64,000 nucleotides of DNA from G963691835 sp963691835 (GTDB lineage Bacteria; Pseudomonadota; Alphaproteobacteria; Thalassobaculales; Thalassobaculaceae): NCBI GenBank assembly GCA_963691835.1, contig OY829383.1, forward strand, positions 3,286,001 to 3,350,000. The letters run 5' to 3'. The notes under the pieces are model-generated. The model made no database searches. It had not been told where the DNA came from and was given only the letters and a program-made list of their open reading frames with translations. Shown piece after piece: positions 7,362 to 17,006 of the stretch; position 1 is the first letter of the stretch; each line of letters begins with the position of its first letter. A program made the position numbers and the translations under genes.

Positions 7362-9127
7362 CCATCAATATCTCTCTGCCGAACGAAGAGCCCGACCTGC
7401 GGCCCCGCATTACTGTCATCGGCGTCGGTGGCGCTGGCGGCAACGCGGTCAACAACATGATTCGATCGAACCTCGAGGGTGTTGAGTTCGTCGTCTCCAA
7501 CACGGACAGCCAGGCGCTGCGCGGCTCTCTCGCCGACCGGCGCATTCAGCTCGGCAACACCGTGACGAAGGGTCTTGGTGCGGGCTCCCGGCCCGAGATC
7601 GGGGAAGCGGCGGCGGAGGAAGCCCTCGACGAGATCATGGGTGAACTCTCCGACAGCAACATGGTCTTCATCACCGCCGGCATGGGCGGTGGTACGGGGA
7701 CGGGCGCTGCTCCGGTCATCGCGCGTGCGGCCCGGGAAGCCGGTATTCTGACCGTGGGCGTCGTGACCAAGCCGTTCCACTTCGAGGGTGCGCATCGGAT
7801 GCGGCTCGCGGATGCCGGTATCGAGGAGCTGACGCAGTACGTCGATACCTTGATCATCATCCCGAACCAGAATCTCTTCCGGATCGCCAACGAGAAGACG
7901 ACCTTCGCGGACGCCTTCAACCTTGCGGACGATGTGCTGCACTCCGGTGTGCGGGGTGTGACCGATCTCATGGTGATGCCTGGCCTGATCAATCTCGATT
8001 TCGCGGATATCCGGACCGTGATGAGCGAGATGGGCAAGGCGATGATGGGTACCGGTGAGGCGACGGGCGACAAGCGGGCCATCGATGCCGCCGAGTCCGC
8101 CATCAACAACCCGCTCCTCGAGGACATCTCGATGAAGGGTGCGAAGGGTGTGCTGATCAACATCACCGGCGGCCTCGACATGACCCTTTTCGAGGTCGAC
8201 GAGGCGGCGAACCGGATCCGAGAGGAAGTCGACACGGACGCCAACATTATCTTCGGCTCCACTTTCGACGAGAAGCTGGAAGGCGTGATGCGGGTCTCGG
8301 TCGTCGCCACGGGCATCGCGGTCGAAGGTCAGATCCAGAAGCCTCGCCCGGCGCTCTCGGTCGTTGAGGCGCGCTCCACGAAACCTCTCCTGGACAAGCC
8401 GTCGGTCGCGGCGGTTCCGGCATCCGCTCCCGCCGCCACCCCGGCCCCGGCCGCATCGGTTTCCACCCCGAGCTTCACGCCGGCACCGAAGCCTGCCGTG
8501 GCCCGCAGTGGTGCCGCGGTCGCAACGGCAGCGGCCCCGGCGCTTTTTGGCGATGATGCTGAAGATCTCCTGGCTGAGGTTGCGGAGCCGGTCACCATCG
8601 CAGCACCCCCGGCATCGTCGGGTGTGATGGTCTTCGGTGAAGAAGCGCTTGAAGATGCGGTTCGGGCGACGGCGGAACCGGTTGAAGAGCCGGACGTCCC
8701 GGCACTTCCGTCGGTCGCCGATGCGTTCGTTCCGAGCGCGCCGGTTCTGCCGGAGGATGCGGCGTCGTCCAAACCGGCGGCGAAGCCTGACCCCTTCAAT
8801 GCGGCGGCGATGGCGAACCCTGTGACGGAGGATCGTCCGGCGCAGAAGAAGTCGGCGCATCAGAGCCTCTTCAAGAGTGTAACGGGCTTGGGACGGCGGT
8901 TCCGATCCTCGTCCGAAGAGGGTGAGACGGCGCCGGAGCCGCAGGCCGAGCGGCCTGCCAGTGATGCCCCGAGGGCGGAGCCGACGGTCGGTCTGGGTCA
9001 TAAGCGGGAGCCGGAGTCCCGGCCCGAACAGCCGCGTCTCGGAAGCATTGGCCGTGCCCCGTCCCGGTCTCAGGCTGACGACGATATGCTGGACATTCCG
9101 GCGTTCCTTCGCCGGCAGGCAAATTGA
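7358..9127 (+). CDS. ftsZ: FtsZ, tubulin-like cell division GTPase
   Basis: FtsZ assembles the cytokinetic ring at mid-cell. The start ATG 7358 is set by a GGAGG sequence just upstream; the frame is open further 5' but that part lies over ftsA. The 589-residue protein has GVGGAGGNAVN (about 22-32), the tubulin signature GGGTGTG (about 110-116), the synergy loop NLDFADIRTVM and a complete C-terminal half of the GTPase. After about residue 330 comes a linker of over 200 residues rich in Ala, Pro and Ser, then the conserved terminal peptide DDDMLDIPAFLRRQAN that binds FtsA and other partners. A terminator follows. Confidence 0.98.
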   Translation: MTINISLPNEEPDLRPRITVIGVGGAGGNAVNNMIRSNLEGVEFVVSNTDSQALRGSLADRRIQLGNTVTKGLGAGSRPEIGEAAAEEALDEIMGELSDSNMVFITAGMGGGTGTGAAPVIARAAREAGILTVGVVTKPFHFEGAHRMRLADAGIEELTQYVDTLIIIPNQNLFRIANEKTTFADAFNLADDVLHSGVRGVTDLMVMPGLINLDFADIRTVMSEMGKAMMGTGEATGDKRAIDAAESAINNPLLEDISMKGAKGVLINITGGLDMTLFEVDEAANRIREEVDTDANIIFGSTFDEKLEGVMRVSVVATGIAVEGQIQKPRPALSVVEARSTKPLLDKPSVAAVPASAPAATPAPAASVSTPSFTPAPKPAVARSGAAVATAAAPALFGDDAEDLLAEVAEPVTIAAPPASSGVMVFGEEALEDAVRATAEPVEEPDVPALPSVADAFVPSAPVLPEDAASSKPAAKPDPFNAAAMANPVTEDRPAQKKSAHQSLFKSVTGLGRRFRSSSEEGETAPEPQAERPASDAPRAEPTVGLGHKREPESRPEQPRLGSIGRAPSRSQADDDMLDIPAFLRRQAN

Positions 9128-9194
9128 GGGAAGCCGAATCGGTCATCTATTTCAAAGGCGTATTCGGTAACACTCAGTAACAAAGAGTGACTTG

Positions 9195-9238
9195 AGGACC
9201 CCGGAGGTTATTGCTACCTCTCCGGGGCCCTTTGTTTT
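9195..9238 (+). terminator. Rho-independent terminator after ftsZ
   Basis: The arms ACCCCGGAGGT (9198-9208) and ACCTCTCCGGGG (9216-9227) pair with a two-base bulge around a short AT-containing loop and are followed by a T-rich run (CCCTTTGTTTT). It should end the dcw transcript before lpxC. Confidence 0.85.
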
Positions 9239-9329
9239 GGCGAATTCTTATCGATTCGAAGGGCATAGGAGATGGGGCTGGTTTTCAGTCTCAACTAAAA
9301 ATAACATTTGATGCGATTGGAAGCGGCTC

Positions 9330-10274
9330 GTGCGTTCCATGTCCGACAGGCGAATTCATAAGGCAGCGCCGAGCGTTGTCCAGAAGACGCTGAAGGAAAA
9401 GATCGAGTGTCGCGGGGTGGGATTGCACTCCGGCGCGCCTGCAACGCTGACCATGCATCCCGCGGGCATCGACCACGGAATTGTCTTTCGGCGGACAGAC
9501 ATTCGCGAGAGTGATGCGGTCATCCCCGCACGTTGGGATCTGGTTGTCGATACCAAGCTTTGCACGCGTCTCGCCAACGAGACCGGTGTCTCTGTCTCGA
9601 CGGTAGAACACCTGATGGCCGCACTTGCCGGGTCGGAGATCGACAACGTTCTGATCGATATTGACGGCCCGGAAGTGCCGATCATGGATGGCAGTTCCAA
9701 GCCGTTCGTGACACTGATCAAGTGCGCCGGTATCGCGGATCAGGATGCCCCGCGCCGCGCGTTGCGGATCCTGCGCACCGTTGAAATAGACGATGGCGTC
9801 CGGCGCATTCGTCTCTCACCGTCCGATCATCTCTCCATCGCTTTCGAGATTGAGTTCGATTCTCCGGCGATCACTGAGAAGCATCTGGACGTGAAGCTGG
9901 TCAACGGCACCTTCAATGACACGATCAGCGGCGCCCGGACCTTCGGGTTTGCGGAGGATATCGACCGGCTGCGCGCGATCGGACTTGCCCGAGGCGGCTC
10001 GCTTGACAACGCGGTCGTGGTCGATGGCGGCAAGATCCTGAACGATGGCGGCCTGCGTTTTGACGATGAGTTTGTCCGTCACAAGGTTCTGGATTGTGTG
10101 GGTGACCTGTACTTGGGCGGGGCGCCGATTCTTGGCCGGGTTGAGGCTGTGCGCTCCGGTCACCAGTTGAACAACGACATTCTTCGTATGTTGTTCGCTG
10201 AGGATGATGCTTGGGAGTGGGTGGATCTGTCCGCCACGGTCTTCGAGGACGAAGCGCTCCCCGCGATCGCCTGA
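9330..10274 (+). CDS. lpxC: LpxC, UDP-3-O-acyl-N-acetylglucosamine deacetylase
   Basis: LpxC is the zinc hydrolase for the first committed step of lipid A synthesis. The product of about 314 residues shows GVGLHSG near the N-terminus, the zinc-site helix STVEHLMAAL, the DGSSKPFV segment, GARTFGF, the HKVLDCVGDL zinc region and the GHQLNNDILR catalytic histidine motif. The start is GTG 9330 or ATG 9339; neither has a strong Shine-Dalgarno. It lies directly after the ftsZ terminator and so probably has its own promoter in the AT-richer gap 9239-9329. It shows that the organism makes lipopolysaccharide. Confidence 0.96.
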   Translation: MRSMSDRRIHKAAPSVVQKTLKEKIECRGVGLHSGAPATLTMHPAGIDHGIVFRRTDIRESDAVIPARWDLVVDTKLCTRLANETGVSVSTVEHLMAALAGSEIDNVLIDIDGPEVPIMDGSSKPFVTLIKCAGIADQDAPRRALRILRTVEIDDGVRRIRLSPSDHLSIAFEIEFDSPAITEKHLDVKLVNGTFNDTISGARTFGFAEDIDRLRAIGLARGGSLDNAVVVDGGKILNDGGLRFDDEFVRHKVLDCVGDLYLGGAPILGRVEAVRSGHQLNNDILRMLFAEDDAWEWVDLSATVFEDEALPAIA

Positions 10275-10380
10275 CAGCGGCCCCACGCACTGCGACGAAG
10301 CGAACTGCGGGTCGCTTTCTCTTGGCGCATACGACCGAGACGCCTATCTTCACGGCACCGCACCGCCTCAACGGTTTGAG

Positions 10381-11208
10381 ATGACGATGCCCTGTTTTCG
10401 TGCCTTCCGATCCCTGACCCCGATGATCCTCGCCGCTGTCGGTCTGGCCGCCTGTGCCGGTGAGCAGACAGATGAGATCGCCTATGTGGAGCGCCCTGTG
10501 GAGCAGCTCTACAACGAGGCGGTCGATACCGCGCTCGGCGGAGATTTCAGAAAGGCCGCCCCGCTCTTCGATGAGGTGGAGCGTCAGCATCCGTATTCCG
10601 TTTGGGCGACGCAGGCCCAAATCATGGCGGCATACGCGCTCTATCAGAGCAACAAGTACGACGACGCGGTCAACGCGCTGGACCGGTTCATTCAGCTAAA
10701 CCCGTCCAATATCCACGTGGACTATGCCTATTACCTGAAAGGTCTCAGCTACTACGAACGGATCGTCGATGTTGGCCGTGACCAGAAGATGACGGATCTG
10801 GCGCTGGCCTCGTTCGATGAGCTGATCACCCGGTTTCCGGAGTCGAAGTACACCCGGGACGCCAAGCTGAAGGTGGACCTCACCCGGAACCACCTGGCCG
10901 GCAAGGAGATGAACATCGGTCGATGGTACCTCCGGCAGGGGCACTATCTGGCCGCGGTAAACCGGTTCAAGGTGGTCGTAGAGCAGTTTGACACCACCGA
11001 TCAGGTGCCAGAGGCGCTGCACCGGCTGACGGAAGCGTACATCGCACTGGGCTTGAAGGAGGAGGCTGGAAAGACGGCGTCCGTTCTGGGCCACAACTAT
11101 CCTGGCACCCCCTGGTACCAGGACAGCTACGCATTGATGACAACCGGAAAGCCTTTTGACCCGGGTGAGGACAAGGGGCTGTTCGGGTTCGGCATTCTGA
11201 CTTTCTGA
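10381..11208 (+). CDS. bamD: BamD, outer-membrane assembly lipoprotein
   Basis: BamD is the essential lipoprotein of the beta-barrel assembly machine, attached to the periplasmic face of the outer membrane. The 275-residue product has a signal peptide with lipobox LAAC ending at Cys25 and TPR repeats, including the segments EQLYNEAVD, QAQIMAAYALYQSNKYDDAV and DYAYYLKGLSYY typical of BamD. ATG 10381 is chosen because the lipobox then falls at a normal distance; the frame is open further upstream into lpxC. Six bases separate it from recN. Confidence 0.95.
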   Translation: MTMPCFRAFRSLTPMILAAVGLAACAGEQTDEIAYVERPVEQLYNEAVDTALGGDFRKAAPLFDEVERQHPYSVWATQAQIMAAYALYQSNKYDDAVNALDRFIQLNPSNIHVDYAYYLKGLSYYERIVDVGRDQKMTDLALASFDELITRFPESKYTRDAKLKVDLTRNHLAGKEMNIGRWYLRQGHYLAAVNRFKVVVEQFDTTDQVPEALHRLTEAYIALGLKEEAGKTASVLGHNYPGTPWYQDSYALMTTGKPFDPGEDKGLFGFGILTF

Positions 11209-11214
11209 TCAACG

Positions 11215-12903
11215 ATGATCATCGGTCTATCGATCCGAGACGTGGTCCTGATCGATCGCCTTGATCTCTCATTCGACAACGGTCTCTCCGCGCTCACCGG
11301 TGAGACTGGGGCGGGCAAGTCCATCCTGCTGGACAGCTTGGGATTGGCGCTCGGCGCCCGGTCCGAAAGCGGGCTGGTGCGCGCCGGTGCCGACCGCAGT
11401 GTTGTTTCCGTCGAGTTCGAGGTGCCGGAGAGCCACCCAGCATTGGCCCTTGCGCGGGAACACGGTCTTGATGATGAGGATCGTCTGATCCTGCGGCGCA
11501 CCGTTGGCCGGGACGGCCGCAGCCGCGCGCATGTGAACGACCAATCCGTGAGTGTGGGCCTTCTGCGCCAGATCGGTGACCGGTTGGTGGAGATCCAGGG
11601 ACAGTTCGATCAGCACGGGCTTCTGGATTCCGCGACCCATCGGGGCATTCTGGACGCTTTCGGCGGGCTGGAGGGCCGGGTTTCGGCTGTCAGTGCCGCT
11701 CATGGGACGTGGCGGGACGCCGTCGCAAAACGGATTGAGGCGGAGCAGGCCCTCGCTGCCGCCGCCGCTGACGAAGAGCTATTGCGGCATGCCGTGGCGG
11801 AGCTGGATGCTCTCGCTCCAAGGACCGGCGAGGCCATGGAGTTGGAAGAGTCCAGACGAACCCTTGCTGCTGCAGAGCAGATCATCGCCGCCATGACCGC
11901 GTCCTTGGGCGCGATCGAGGGGGAACAGGGTGCCGAGAACGCGATCGGCATCGCCCGGCGGCTTCTGGACAAGGTCGCTGATCAAGCTGGTCATCGCCTC
12001 GAGCCCGCATTGTCTGCCCTGGACCGGGCGGCCGCCGAGATCCAGGAAGCGTCCGCCAGCTTGTCCTCTGCCGCTCAGGACATCGAGACCGATGCCGGAC
12101 GTCTGGAAGAAGTGGACGACCGGCTGCATGCCCTGCGCGGCGCGGCCCGCAAGCATGGTGTTGAGGTAGACGATCTTGAAGGCGTGCATCGCGACATCGC
12201 GGCAAGGCTCGCCGCACTCGATGATCAGGGGGGCTCGCTCTCCGAGCTTGCCGTGGCGGAGAAGAACGCACGGAGTGCCTACATCACAGCTGCGGATGCT
12301 CTGTCGGAGTGTCGCGCCGCTGCTGCATCAGCGCTGGATGCGTCCGTGGCCAGGGAGTTACCGCCGCTGAAGCTCGATCGGGCGCGGTTCACAACGCGTG
12401 TTGAGACCGGAGAGGAGGCGGATTGGTCAGCGACCGGTAAAGACAAGGTGTTCTTTGAAGTCGCGACCAACCCGGGGTCGGCGCCAGGGCCGCTGGCACG
12501 GATCGCCTCTGGTGGAGAGCTGTCGCGGTTCCTTTTGGCGCTCAAAGTGGTTCTGGCAGAAGCGGACCCGATTGATACCTTGATCTTTGACGAGGTGGAT
12601 TCCGGTGTCGGCGGGGCTGTCGCCGCCGCGGTCGGGGAGCGGCTGGCCCGGCTTGGCGAGCGGCTGCAGGTCCTGGTCGTAACCCACTCGCCACAGGTCG
12701 CTGCAAAGGCGGGGGCCCATTGGCGCGTCGCCAAGCGAGAGAAGGATCAGTCGATGGCAACATCCGTATCGGTCCTTACCCAAGCGGAGCGTCAGGAGGA
12801 GATCGCCCGCATGCTGGCCGGAGAGACTGTAACCGAGGAAGCCCGCGCGGCTGCGGCCCGGCTGATGGACAATGCGCCCGAGCCGAAAGGAGCGCTGCTG
12901 TGA
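11215..12903 (+). CDS. recN: RecN, DNA double-strand break repair ATPase
   Basis: RecN is an SMC-like ATPase recruited early to double-strand breaks. The 562-residue protein has Walker A GETGAGKS (about 29-36), a Q-loop region EIQGQFDQHGLLD, an Ala/Glu-rich coiled-coil middle, the signature ASGGELSRFLLALK and Walker B TLIFDEVDSGVGG, ending with LVVTHSPQVAA. No LexA-like site was evident upstream. Linkage bamD-recN-ligA is common in Alphaproteobacteria. Confidence 0.96.
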   Translation: MIIGLSIRDVVLIDRLDLSFDNGLSALTGETGAGKSILLDSLGLALGARSESGLVRAGADRSVVSVEFEVPESHPALALAREHGLDDEDRLILRRTVGRDGRSRAHVNDQSVSVGLLRQIGDRLVEIQGQFDQHGLLDSATHRGILDAFGGLEGRVSAVSAAHGTWRDAVAKRIEAEQALAAAAADEELLRHAVAELDALAPRTGEAMELEESRRTLAAAEQIIAAMTASLGAIEGEQGAENAIGIARRLLDKVADQAGHRLEPALSALDRAAAEIQEASASLSSAAQDIETDAGRLEEVDDRLHALRGAARKHGVEVDDLEGVHRDIAARLAALDDQGGSLSELAVAEKNARSAYITAADALSECRAAAASALDASVARELPPLKLDRARFTTRVETGEEADWSATGKDKVFFEVATNPGSAPGPLARIASGGELSRFLLALKVVLAEADPIDTLIFDEVDSGVGGAVAAAVGERLARLGERLQVLVVTHSPQVAAKAGAHWRVAKREKDQSMATSVSVLTQAERQEEIARMLAGETVTEEARAAAARLMDNAPEPKGALL

Positions 12904-15017
12904 AGCCCGGCTTGCGCATGAAGCCCGTTCGCCTCCTGAAGAAGGCGGAAGCCCGGGAAGAGCTAGGGTTGCTTGCCGCGGAGATCGCGCGGGCGGACCA
13001 GCTTTATCATGGCGAGGACAATCCGGAGATCTCTGACGCGGAGTATGACGCCCTTCGGCGGCGGTTCGAGGAGATTGGGACCGCGCATCCGGAGTACGCA
13101 TCGCTGGGGCAACCAGCAACAAGCGTGGGCGCGGCACCGGCGGCCGGCTTCTCCAAGGTGGAGCACAGCCGCCCCATGCTGTCGTTATCGAACGCGTTCG
13201 ATGCGGCGGACGTGCACGAGTTCGTCACCCGCGTACGCCGTTTCCTGACCTTGGAGGAGGCCGAGACCGTCTCGTTAGTCGCGGAGCCGAAGATCGACGG
13301 TCTTTCCGCGGCGATCCGGTATGAAGGCGGGCGAATGGTCCAGGGGGCGACACGCGGAGACGGCACCACCGGAGAGGACATTACCCGCAATCTCGCCACC
13401 ATCGCCGACATTCCGAAGACGTTGCCGCCCGGCGCCCCTGACGTCCTGGAGGTTCGCGGCGAGGTCTACATGCGGAAGGATGAGTTCTCGGCACTCAATG
13501 ACCGCCAGGAGGCGGCCGGACAGAAGGTCTTCGCCAATCCCCGGAACGCCGCGGCGGGCTCCCTCCGGCAATTGGATCCGGGCATTACCGCCGGGCGAGC
13601 GCTCAACTTCTTTGCGTATACCTTGGGTGAGGTTTCGGAGAAGGATTGGGACACCCAATGGGACTTCCTCGAACGTCTGCGGTCGTGGGGGTTTGTGACC
13701 AACCCGCTCACCAGCCGATGTGACGGGGCTGAGGCTGCTGTCGCGGCTTGGTCGGACATTGGAGAGCAACGGGCGGACCTGCCCTATGACATCGACGGTG
13801 TGGTCTACAAGGTCGACCGTATCGACTGGCAAGACCGCCTTGGCATGGTGGCGCGTGCGCCGCGCTGGGCGATCGCCCACAAGTTTCCGGCGGAGCAGGC
13901 GGAGACACGGCTGGAGGCGATCGACATCCAGGTCGGCCGAACCGGCTCCCTCACCCCGGTCGCCCGATTGCTGCCGGTCACCGTTGGCGGCGTCGTGGTA
14001 TCGAACGCCACGCTCCACAACGAGGATGAGATCGCCAGGAAGGACGTTCGGGTTGGGGACACGGTGGTGGTCCAGCGCGCCGGTGACGTGATTCCTCAGG
14101 TCGTACGGGTCATTCTTGAGAAACGGCCTGCCGATAGTCAGCCCTACGTCTATCCGACCGCCTGCCCCGTTTGCGACAGCGACGCGGTCCGGGCGGAAGG
14201 TGAGGCCATGCGACGGTGTACCGGCGGTCTCATTTGTGGGGCCCAGGCGGTGGAGCGACTGAAGCATTTTGTCTCCAGGGACGCTTTCGATATCGAGGGC
14301 TTGGGCGAAAAACAGATCACAGCGTTCTGGACCGATCATCTTATCGAGGGGCCGGGCGATATCTTCCGGCTCGCCGCCCGGCGGGACGAGATCCTGGTTC
14401 GTGAAGGATGGGGTCAGAAGTCGGTCGACAATCTGCTTGCCGCGATCGAAGCACGCAGAACCATCGGGCTGGATCGCCTCATCTACGCGCTTGGTATCCG
14501 GCAAGTAGGGCAGGCGACAGCCCGGCTTCTCGCTGTGAACTATGGCACGCTCGACGCGGTCCGGACCGCGATGACCACTCTCCACGCCAGTGGTGAAGAG
14601 GCCGATGGCGCTGAACTGGGTGAGACCGCCGCTTATCAGGAACTGGTTTCGATCGACGGTATCGGCGCCGCCATGGCCGCGGATCTCTCGGCTTTCTTCG
14701 CCGAAACGCACAACCTGGAGGTTCTCGACGATCTGTCGGCTGAGTTGGATATCCAGTCCTACGAGGCCCCGGTCGCGTCGACTGAAAGCCCTGTCACCGG
14801 AAAGACGGTCGTCTTCACGGGAACCCTCTCCCGGATGGGCCGCAGCGAAGCCAAGGCACGGGCGGAGACACTGGGGGCGAAAGTCGCCGGGTCGGTATCC
14901 AAGAAAACCGACTACGTGATCGTGGGTGCGGGCGCCGGATCGAAGGCGGCGAAGGCGGAAGCCCTGGGCGTCACGATCCTATCCGAGGACGACTGGCTGG
15001 CCTTGATCGTTGGATAG
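12900..15017 (+). CDS. ligA: LigA, NAD-dependent DNA ligase
   Basis: LigA seals nicks in replication and repair using NAD. The GTG start at 12900 overlaps the recN stop (GTGA) and has AAAGGAG seven bases upstream; ATG 12918 is the alternative. The 705-residue product has the Ia domain, the adenylated lysine in EPKIDG (about Lys131), an OB domain, a four-cysteine zinc finger (CPVCD, RRC, ICG), helix-hairpin-helix motifs and a C-terminal BRCT domain beginning TGKTVVFTGTLSRMGR. The length is normal. Confidence 0.97.
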   Translation: MKPGLRMKPVRLLKKAEAREELGLLAAEIARADQLYHGEDNPEISDAEYDALRRRFEEIGTAHPEYASLGQPATSVGAAPAAGFSKVEHSRPMLSLSNAFDAADVHEFVTRVRRFLTLEEAETVSLVAEPKIDGLSAAIRYEGGRMVQGATRGDGTTGEDITRNLATIADIPKTLPPGAPDVLEVRGEVYMRKDEFSALNDRQEAAGQKVFANPRNAAAGSLRQLDPGITAGRALNFFAYTLGEVSEKDWDTQWDFLERLRSWGFVTNPLTSRCDGAEAAVAAWSDIGEQRADLPYDIDGVVYKVDRIDWQDRLGMVARAPRWAIAHKFPAEQAETRLEAIDIQVGRTGSLTPVARLLPVTVGGVVVSNATLHNEDEIARKDVRVGDTVVVQRAGDVIPQVVRVILEKRPADSQPYVYPTACPVCDSDAVRAEGEAMRRCTGGLICGAQAVERLKHFVSRDAFDIEGLGEKQITAFWTDHLIEGPGDIFRLAARRDEILVREGWGQKSVDNLLAAIEARRTIGLDRLIYALGIRQVGQATARLLAVNYGTLDAVRTAMTTLHASGEEADGAELGETAAYQELVSIDGIGAAMAADLSAFFAETHNLEVLDDLSAELDIQSYEAPVASTESPVTGKTVVFTGTLSRMGRSEAKARAETLGAKVAGSVSKKTDYVIVGAGAGSKAAKAEALGVTILSEDDWLALIVG

Positions 15018-15090
15018 CGGCCGACTGATCGGATTTGGCCTAGGCCGCTTCTGTGTTAGTGTCCCGAATCGACTTCAGGGGAAGAAACGC

Positions 15091-15555
15091 ATGCGAAATC
15101 TCGTCGGTTGGCCGGGCCTAAAGTCCGCAGCGGCCGCGTCTGTCATTGCCCTCTGCTCAATCGCGGCCGGGGCATCAGCGCAGAACTCGGAACGGACCTT
15201 CGAAGTCCAGGTCCGGAACGTGACCCAAGGCAATGTGCTCCAACTTGAGGTGACAAGCGCCGGCGTGCTGGATCTCAAGATCGACGACCTGCGCATGGGG
15301 GGCACGAACTCCAAAGGCGACCTGATCGACAGCGAGGTGGCGGCCATTGGACGCCGGCTGATCGTCGGCACCGTCGGCGACCGTCTGAACGTCAACCTGA
15401 CGGTTCGGGTGCGCTGCGCCAGTGAATGCCCGACGGATCTGACCGGAACGGTCGATGTGCCGAGCAAGTCCTACGCCTTTGTCAGAACCCGGATGGCCGA
15501 TGCGACGTTGCGCCGGTCGGGTGCATGGGCCGTGCGTCTGCGCCCCTCCGGGTAG
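15091..15555 (+). CDS. Secreted small protein, function unknown
   Basis: A 154-residue product with a clear Sec signal peptide: a basic start, a hydrophobic Ala-rich core and ASA before QNSE as the likely cleavage site near residue 31. The mature part is beta-rich by eye (repeated alternating Val/Leu patterns) and has two close cysteines (RCASEC) that could form a disulfide. AGGGGAAG about ten bases before ATG 15091 decides the start; an in-frame start at 15010 would bury the signal. I do not recognise the family. A periplasmic location is likely. Confidence 0.75.
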   Translation: MRNLVGWPGLKSAAAASVIALCSIAAGASAQNSERTFEVQVRNVTQGNVLQLEVTSAGVLDLKIDDLRMGGTNSKGDLIDSEVAAIGRRLIVGTVGDRLNVNLTVRVRCASECPTDLTGTVDVPSKSYAFVRTRMADATLRRSGAWAVRLRPSG

Positions 15556-15670
15556 TCCGCGACACGATGCCGTCCGCCCGTTGAGAGTGCATGCGGGACG
15601 GGTATAGACTGCCGGCAGCCGAGAGCGGGATCTCCCGGATCAGTTTCTGAGCAAAGGACTGGGGTGCGGC

Positions 15671-16024
15671 ATGGGCACGCTGTTTCGGTTTGCCGGCAAT
15701 ATCCTGGCAGCATTGCTGTCGTTGGTGGCGATCGCTTTCGCGGTCTCCAATCTCGAGCCTGTGTCGGTGGCACTTTGGCCGTTGGAGATCACGCTGCTGG
15801 TGCCATTGTACCTCGTCGCGCTGATCCCGCTTGTTATCGGCTTCCTTGTCGGAGGTCTGGTCGGGCGGATGGGAACCGGTCGTGCGCGGCGAAGGGCCCG
15901 CGTCGCCGAAAGGGCGGCGCGGCGGATGGAACGCACGGTCGCCGCCATGGGTAGCGCGCAGTCTAACCAGGATCAGGGAATGCCGGCGGAGCGCAAGCAA
16001 CAGCGCTTCCTGCCCGCACGATGA
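15671..16024 (+). CDS. LapA-like (DUF1049) inner-membrane protein
   Basis: A 117-residue protein with two hydrophobic helices (about residues 8-28 and 40-65) separated by a short loop containing the family-like phrase FAVSNLEPVSVALWPL, then a strongly basic cytoplasmic tail with repeated Arg. This is the LapA (DUF1049) architecture; E. coli LapA acts with LapB in controlling LpxC turnover. Whether this homologue does so is unknown, though lpxC lies 5 kb upstream. A GGGGTG sequence precedes the start. Confidence 0.8.
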   Translation: MGTLFRFAGNILAALLSLVAIAFAVSNLEPVSVALWPLEITLLVPLYLVALIPLVIGFLVGGLVGRMGTGRARRRARVAERAARRMERTVAAMGSAQSNQDQGMPAERKQQRFLPAR

Positions 16025-16049
16025 CAACCCCTCACGCGGAGACAAGCAG

Positions 16050-17006
16050 ATGCGGATGGTGACGGCCGAGGAACTGGCCGAGCTTCTAGATTATCCGTCA
16101 TTGATAAGCGCCATCGATGACATGTTCCGGGAGGGGTGCGAGACCCCGCTCCGGCATGTGCACGAGTTGGCGCTGCCGACTGGCTCGACCGGGGCCTTGC
16201 TGCTGATGCCGGCGTGGCGTCAGGGCGGAATCATCGGGATCAAGATCGTGACTGTGGTTCCGGACAACGGCGCCCGAAACCTCCCGGCTGTACAGGCCGT
16301 CTATCTTGTCATGGACGCGACCACTGGCTCGCCCCTGGCCATGCTGGATGGAGAGGCACTAACGGCGCGCCGGACGGCGGCTGCGTCAGCCGTTGCAGCC
16401 CGGTACCTCGCCCATGAAGCAGCCTCCACCCTGGCGTTGTTTGCAACCGGTGCCATGGCGCCGAAGCTCATTCACGCGCATGCGGCGGTTCGGCCGATCA
16501 AGACGGTTCTTGTCTGGGGACGGACGCCCGCCAAGGCCGAGGCGATTGCGGCCCAAGCCCGTGCGGACGGCTTTGATGCAAAGGCGGTGGAGAGCCGGGA
16601 GGAGGCAGCCCGGCAGGCCGACATCGTCTCCTGTGCGACACTGTCCGAGACGCCGCTGGTGGAGGGTGCATGGCTCAAGCCCGGTGCGCATGTCGACCTC
16701 GTTGGCGCCTTCAAGAAAGATATGCGGGAGAGCGACGACGCGGTCATGGCCCGGGGATCTGTCTACGTCGATACGTGGGAGGGCGGCCTCGCGGAAGCGG
16801 GGGATGTGGTCCAGGCAATCGACGCCGGTGCGCTCTCCAAGGAAGCGATCCGGGGCGATCTTTTCGATCTCGCCCGCGGGGCTGTTTCCGGCCGCACGTC
16901 CGCGGAAGAGATCACCGTGTTCAAGTCCGTCGGCACGGCGCTGGAGGATCTTGCGGCGGCAGCCCTCGCGCTTGAACGGGACCAAAGCGGGAGCGATCGG
17001 TCGTGA
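16050..17006 (+). CDS. Ornithine cyclodeaminase/mu-crystallin family dehydrogenase
   Basis: A 318-residue NAD(P)-dependent protein of the OCD/mu-crystallin family. Visible parts are the N-terminal substrate-binding domain with GGIIGIKIVTVVPDN (containing the family lysine), the ALTARRTAAASAVAARYLA helix and a Rossmann fold with VLVWGRTPAKAEA, in which the usual GxG dinucleotide loop lies at LFATGAMAP. Family members deaminate ornithine to proline or reduce cyclic imines and other imino acids; the substrate here cannot be told. The start follows a GGAGA sequence. Its stop overlaps the trpF-like start (GTGA), forming an operon of three. Confidence 0.88.
   Translation: MRMVTAEELAELLDYPSLISAIDDMFREGCETPLRHVHELALPTGSTGALLLMPAWRQGGIIGIKIVTVVPDNGARNLPAVQAVYLVMDATTGSPLAMLDGEALTARRTAAASAVAARYLAHEAASTLALFATGAMAPKLIHAHAAVRPIKTVLVWGRTPAKAEAIAAQARADGFDAKAVESREEAARQADIVSCATLSETPLVEGAWLKPGAHVDLVGAFKKDMRESDDAVMARGSVYVDTWEGGLAEAGDVVQAIDAGALSKEAIRGDLFDLARGAVSGRTSAEEITVFKSVGTALEDLAAAALALERDQSGSDRS

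Noticed and set aside
7061..9001. 646-codon Arg-rich open frame antisense to ftsZ
   Set aside because: It is a shadow frame of GC-rich coding DNA; the + strand holds conserved FtsZ and the antisense product has no family-like features.
13275..14711. 478-codon frame antisense to ligA
   Set aside because: The ligA domains are intact on the + strand; no Shine-Dalgarno or recognisable family for the antisense frame.
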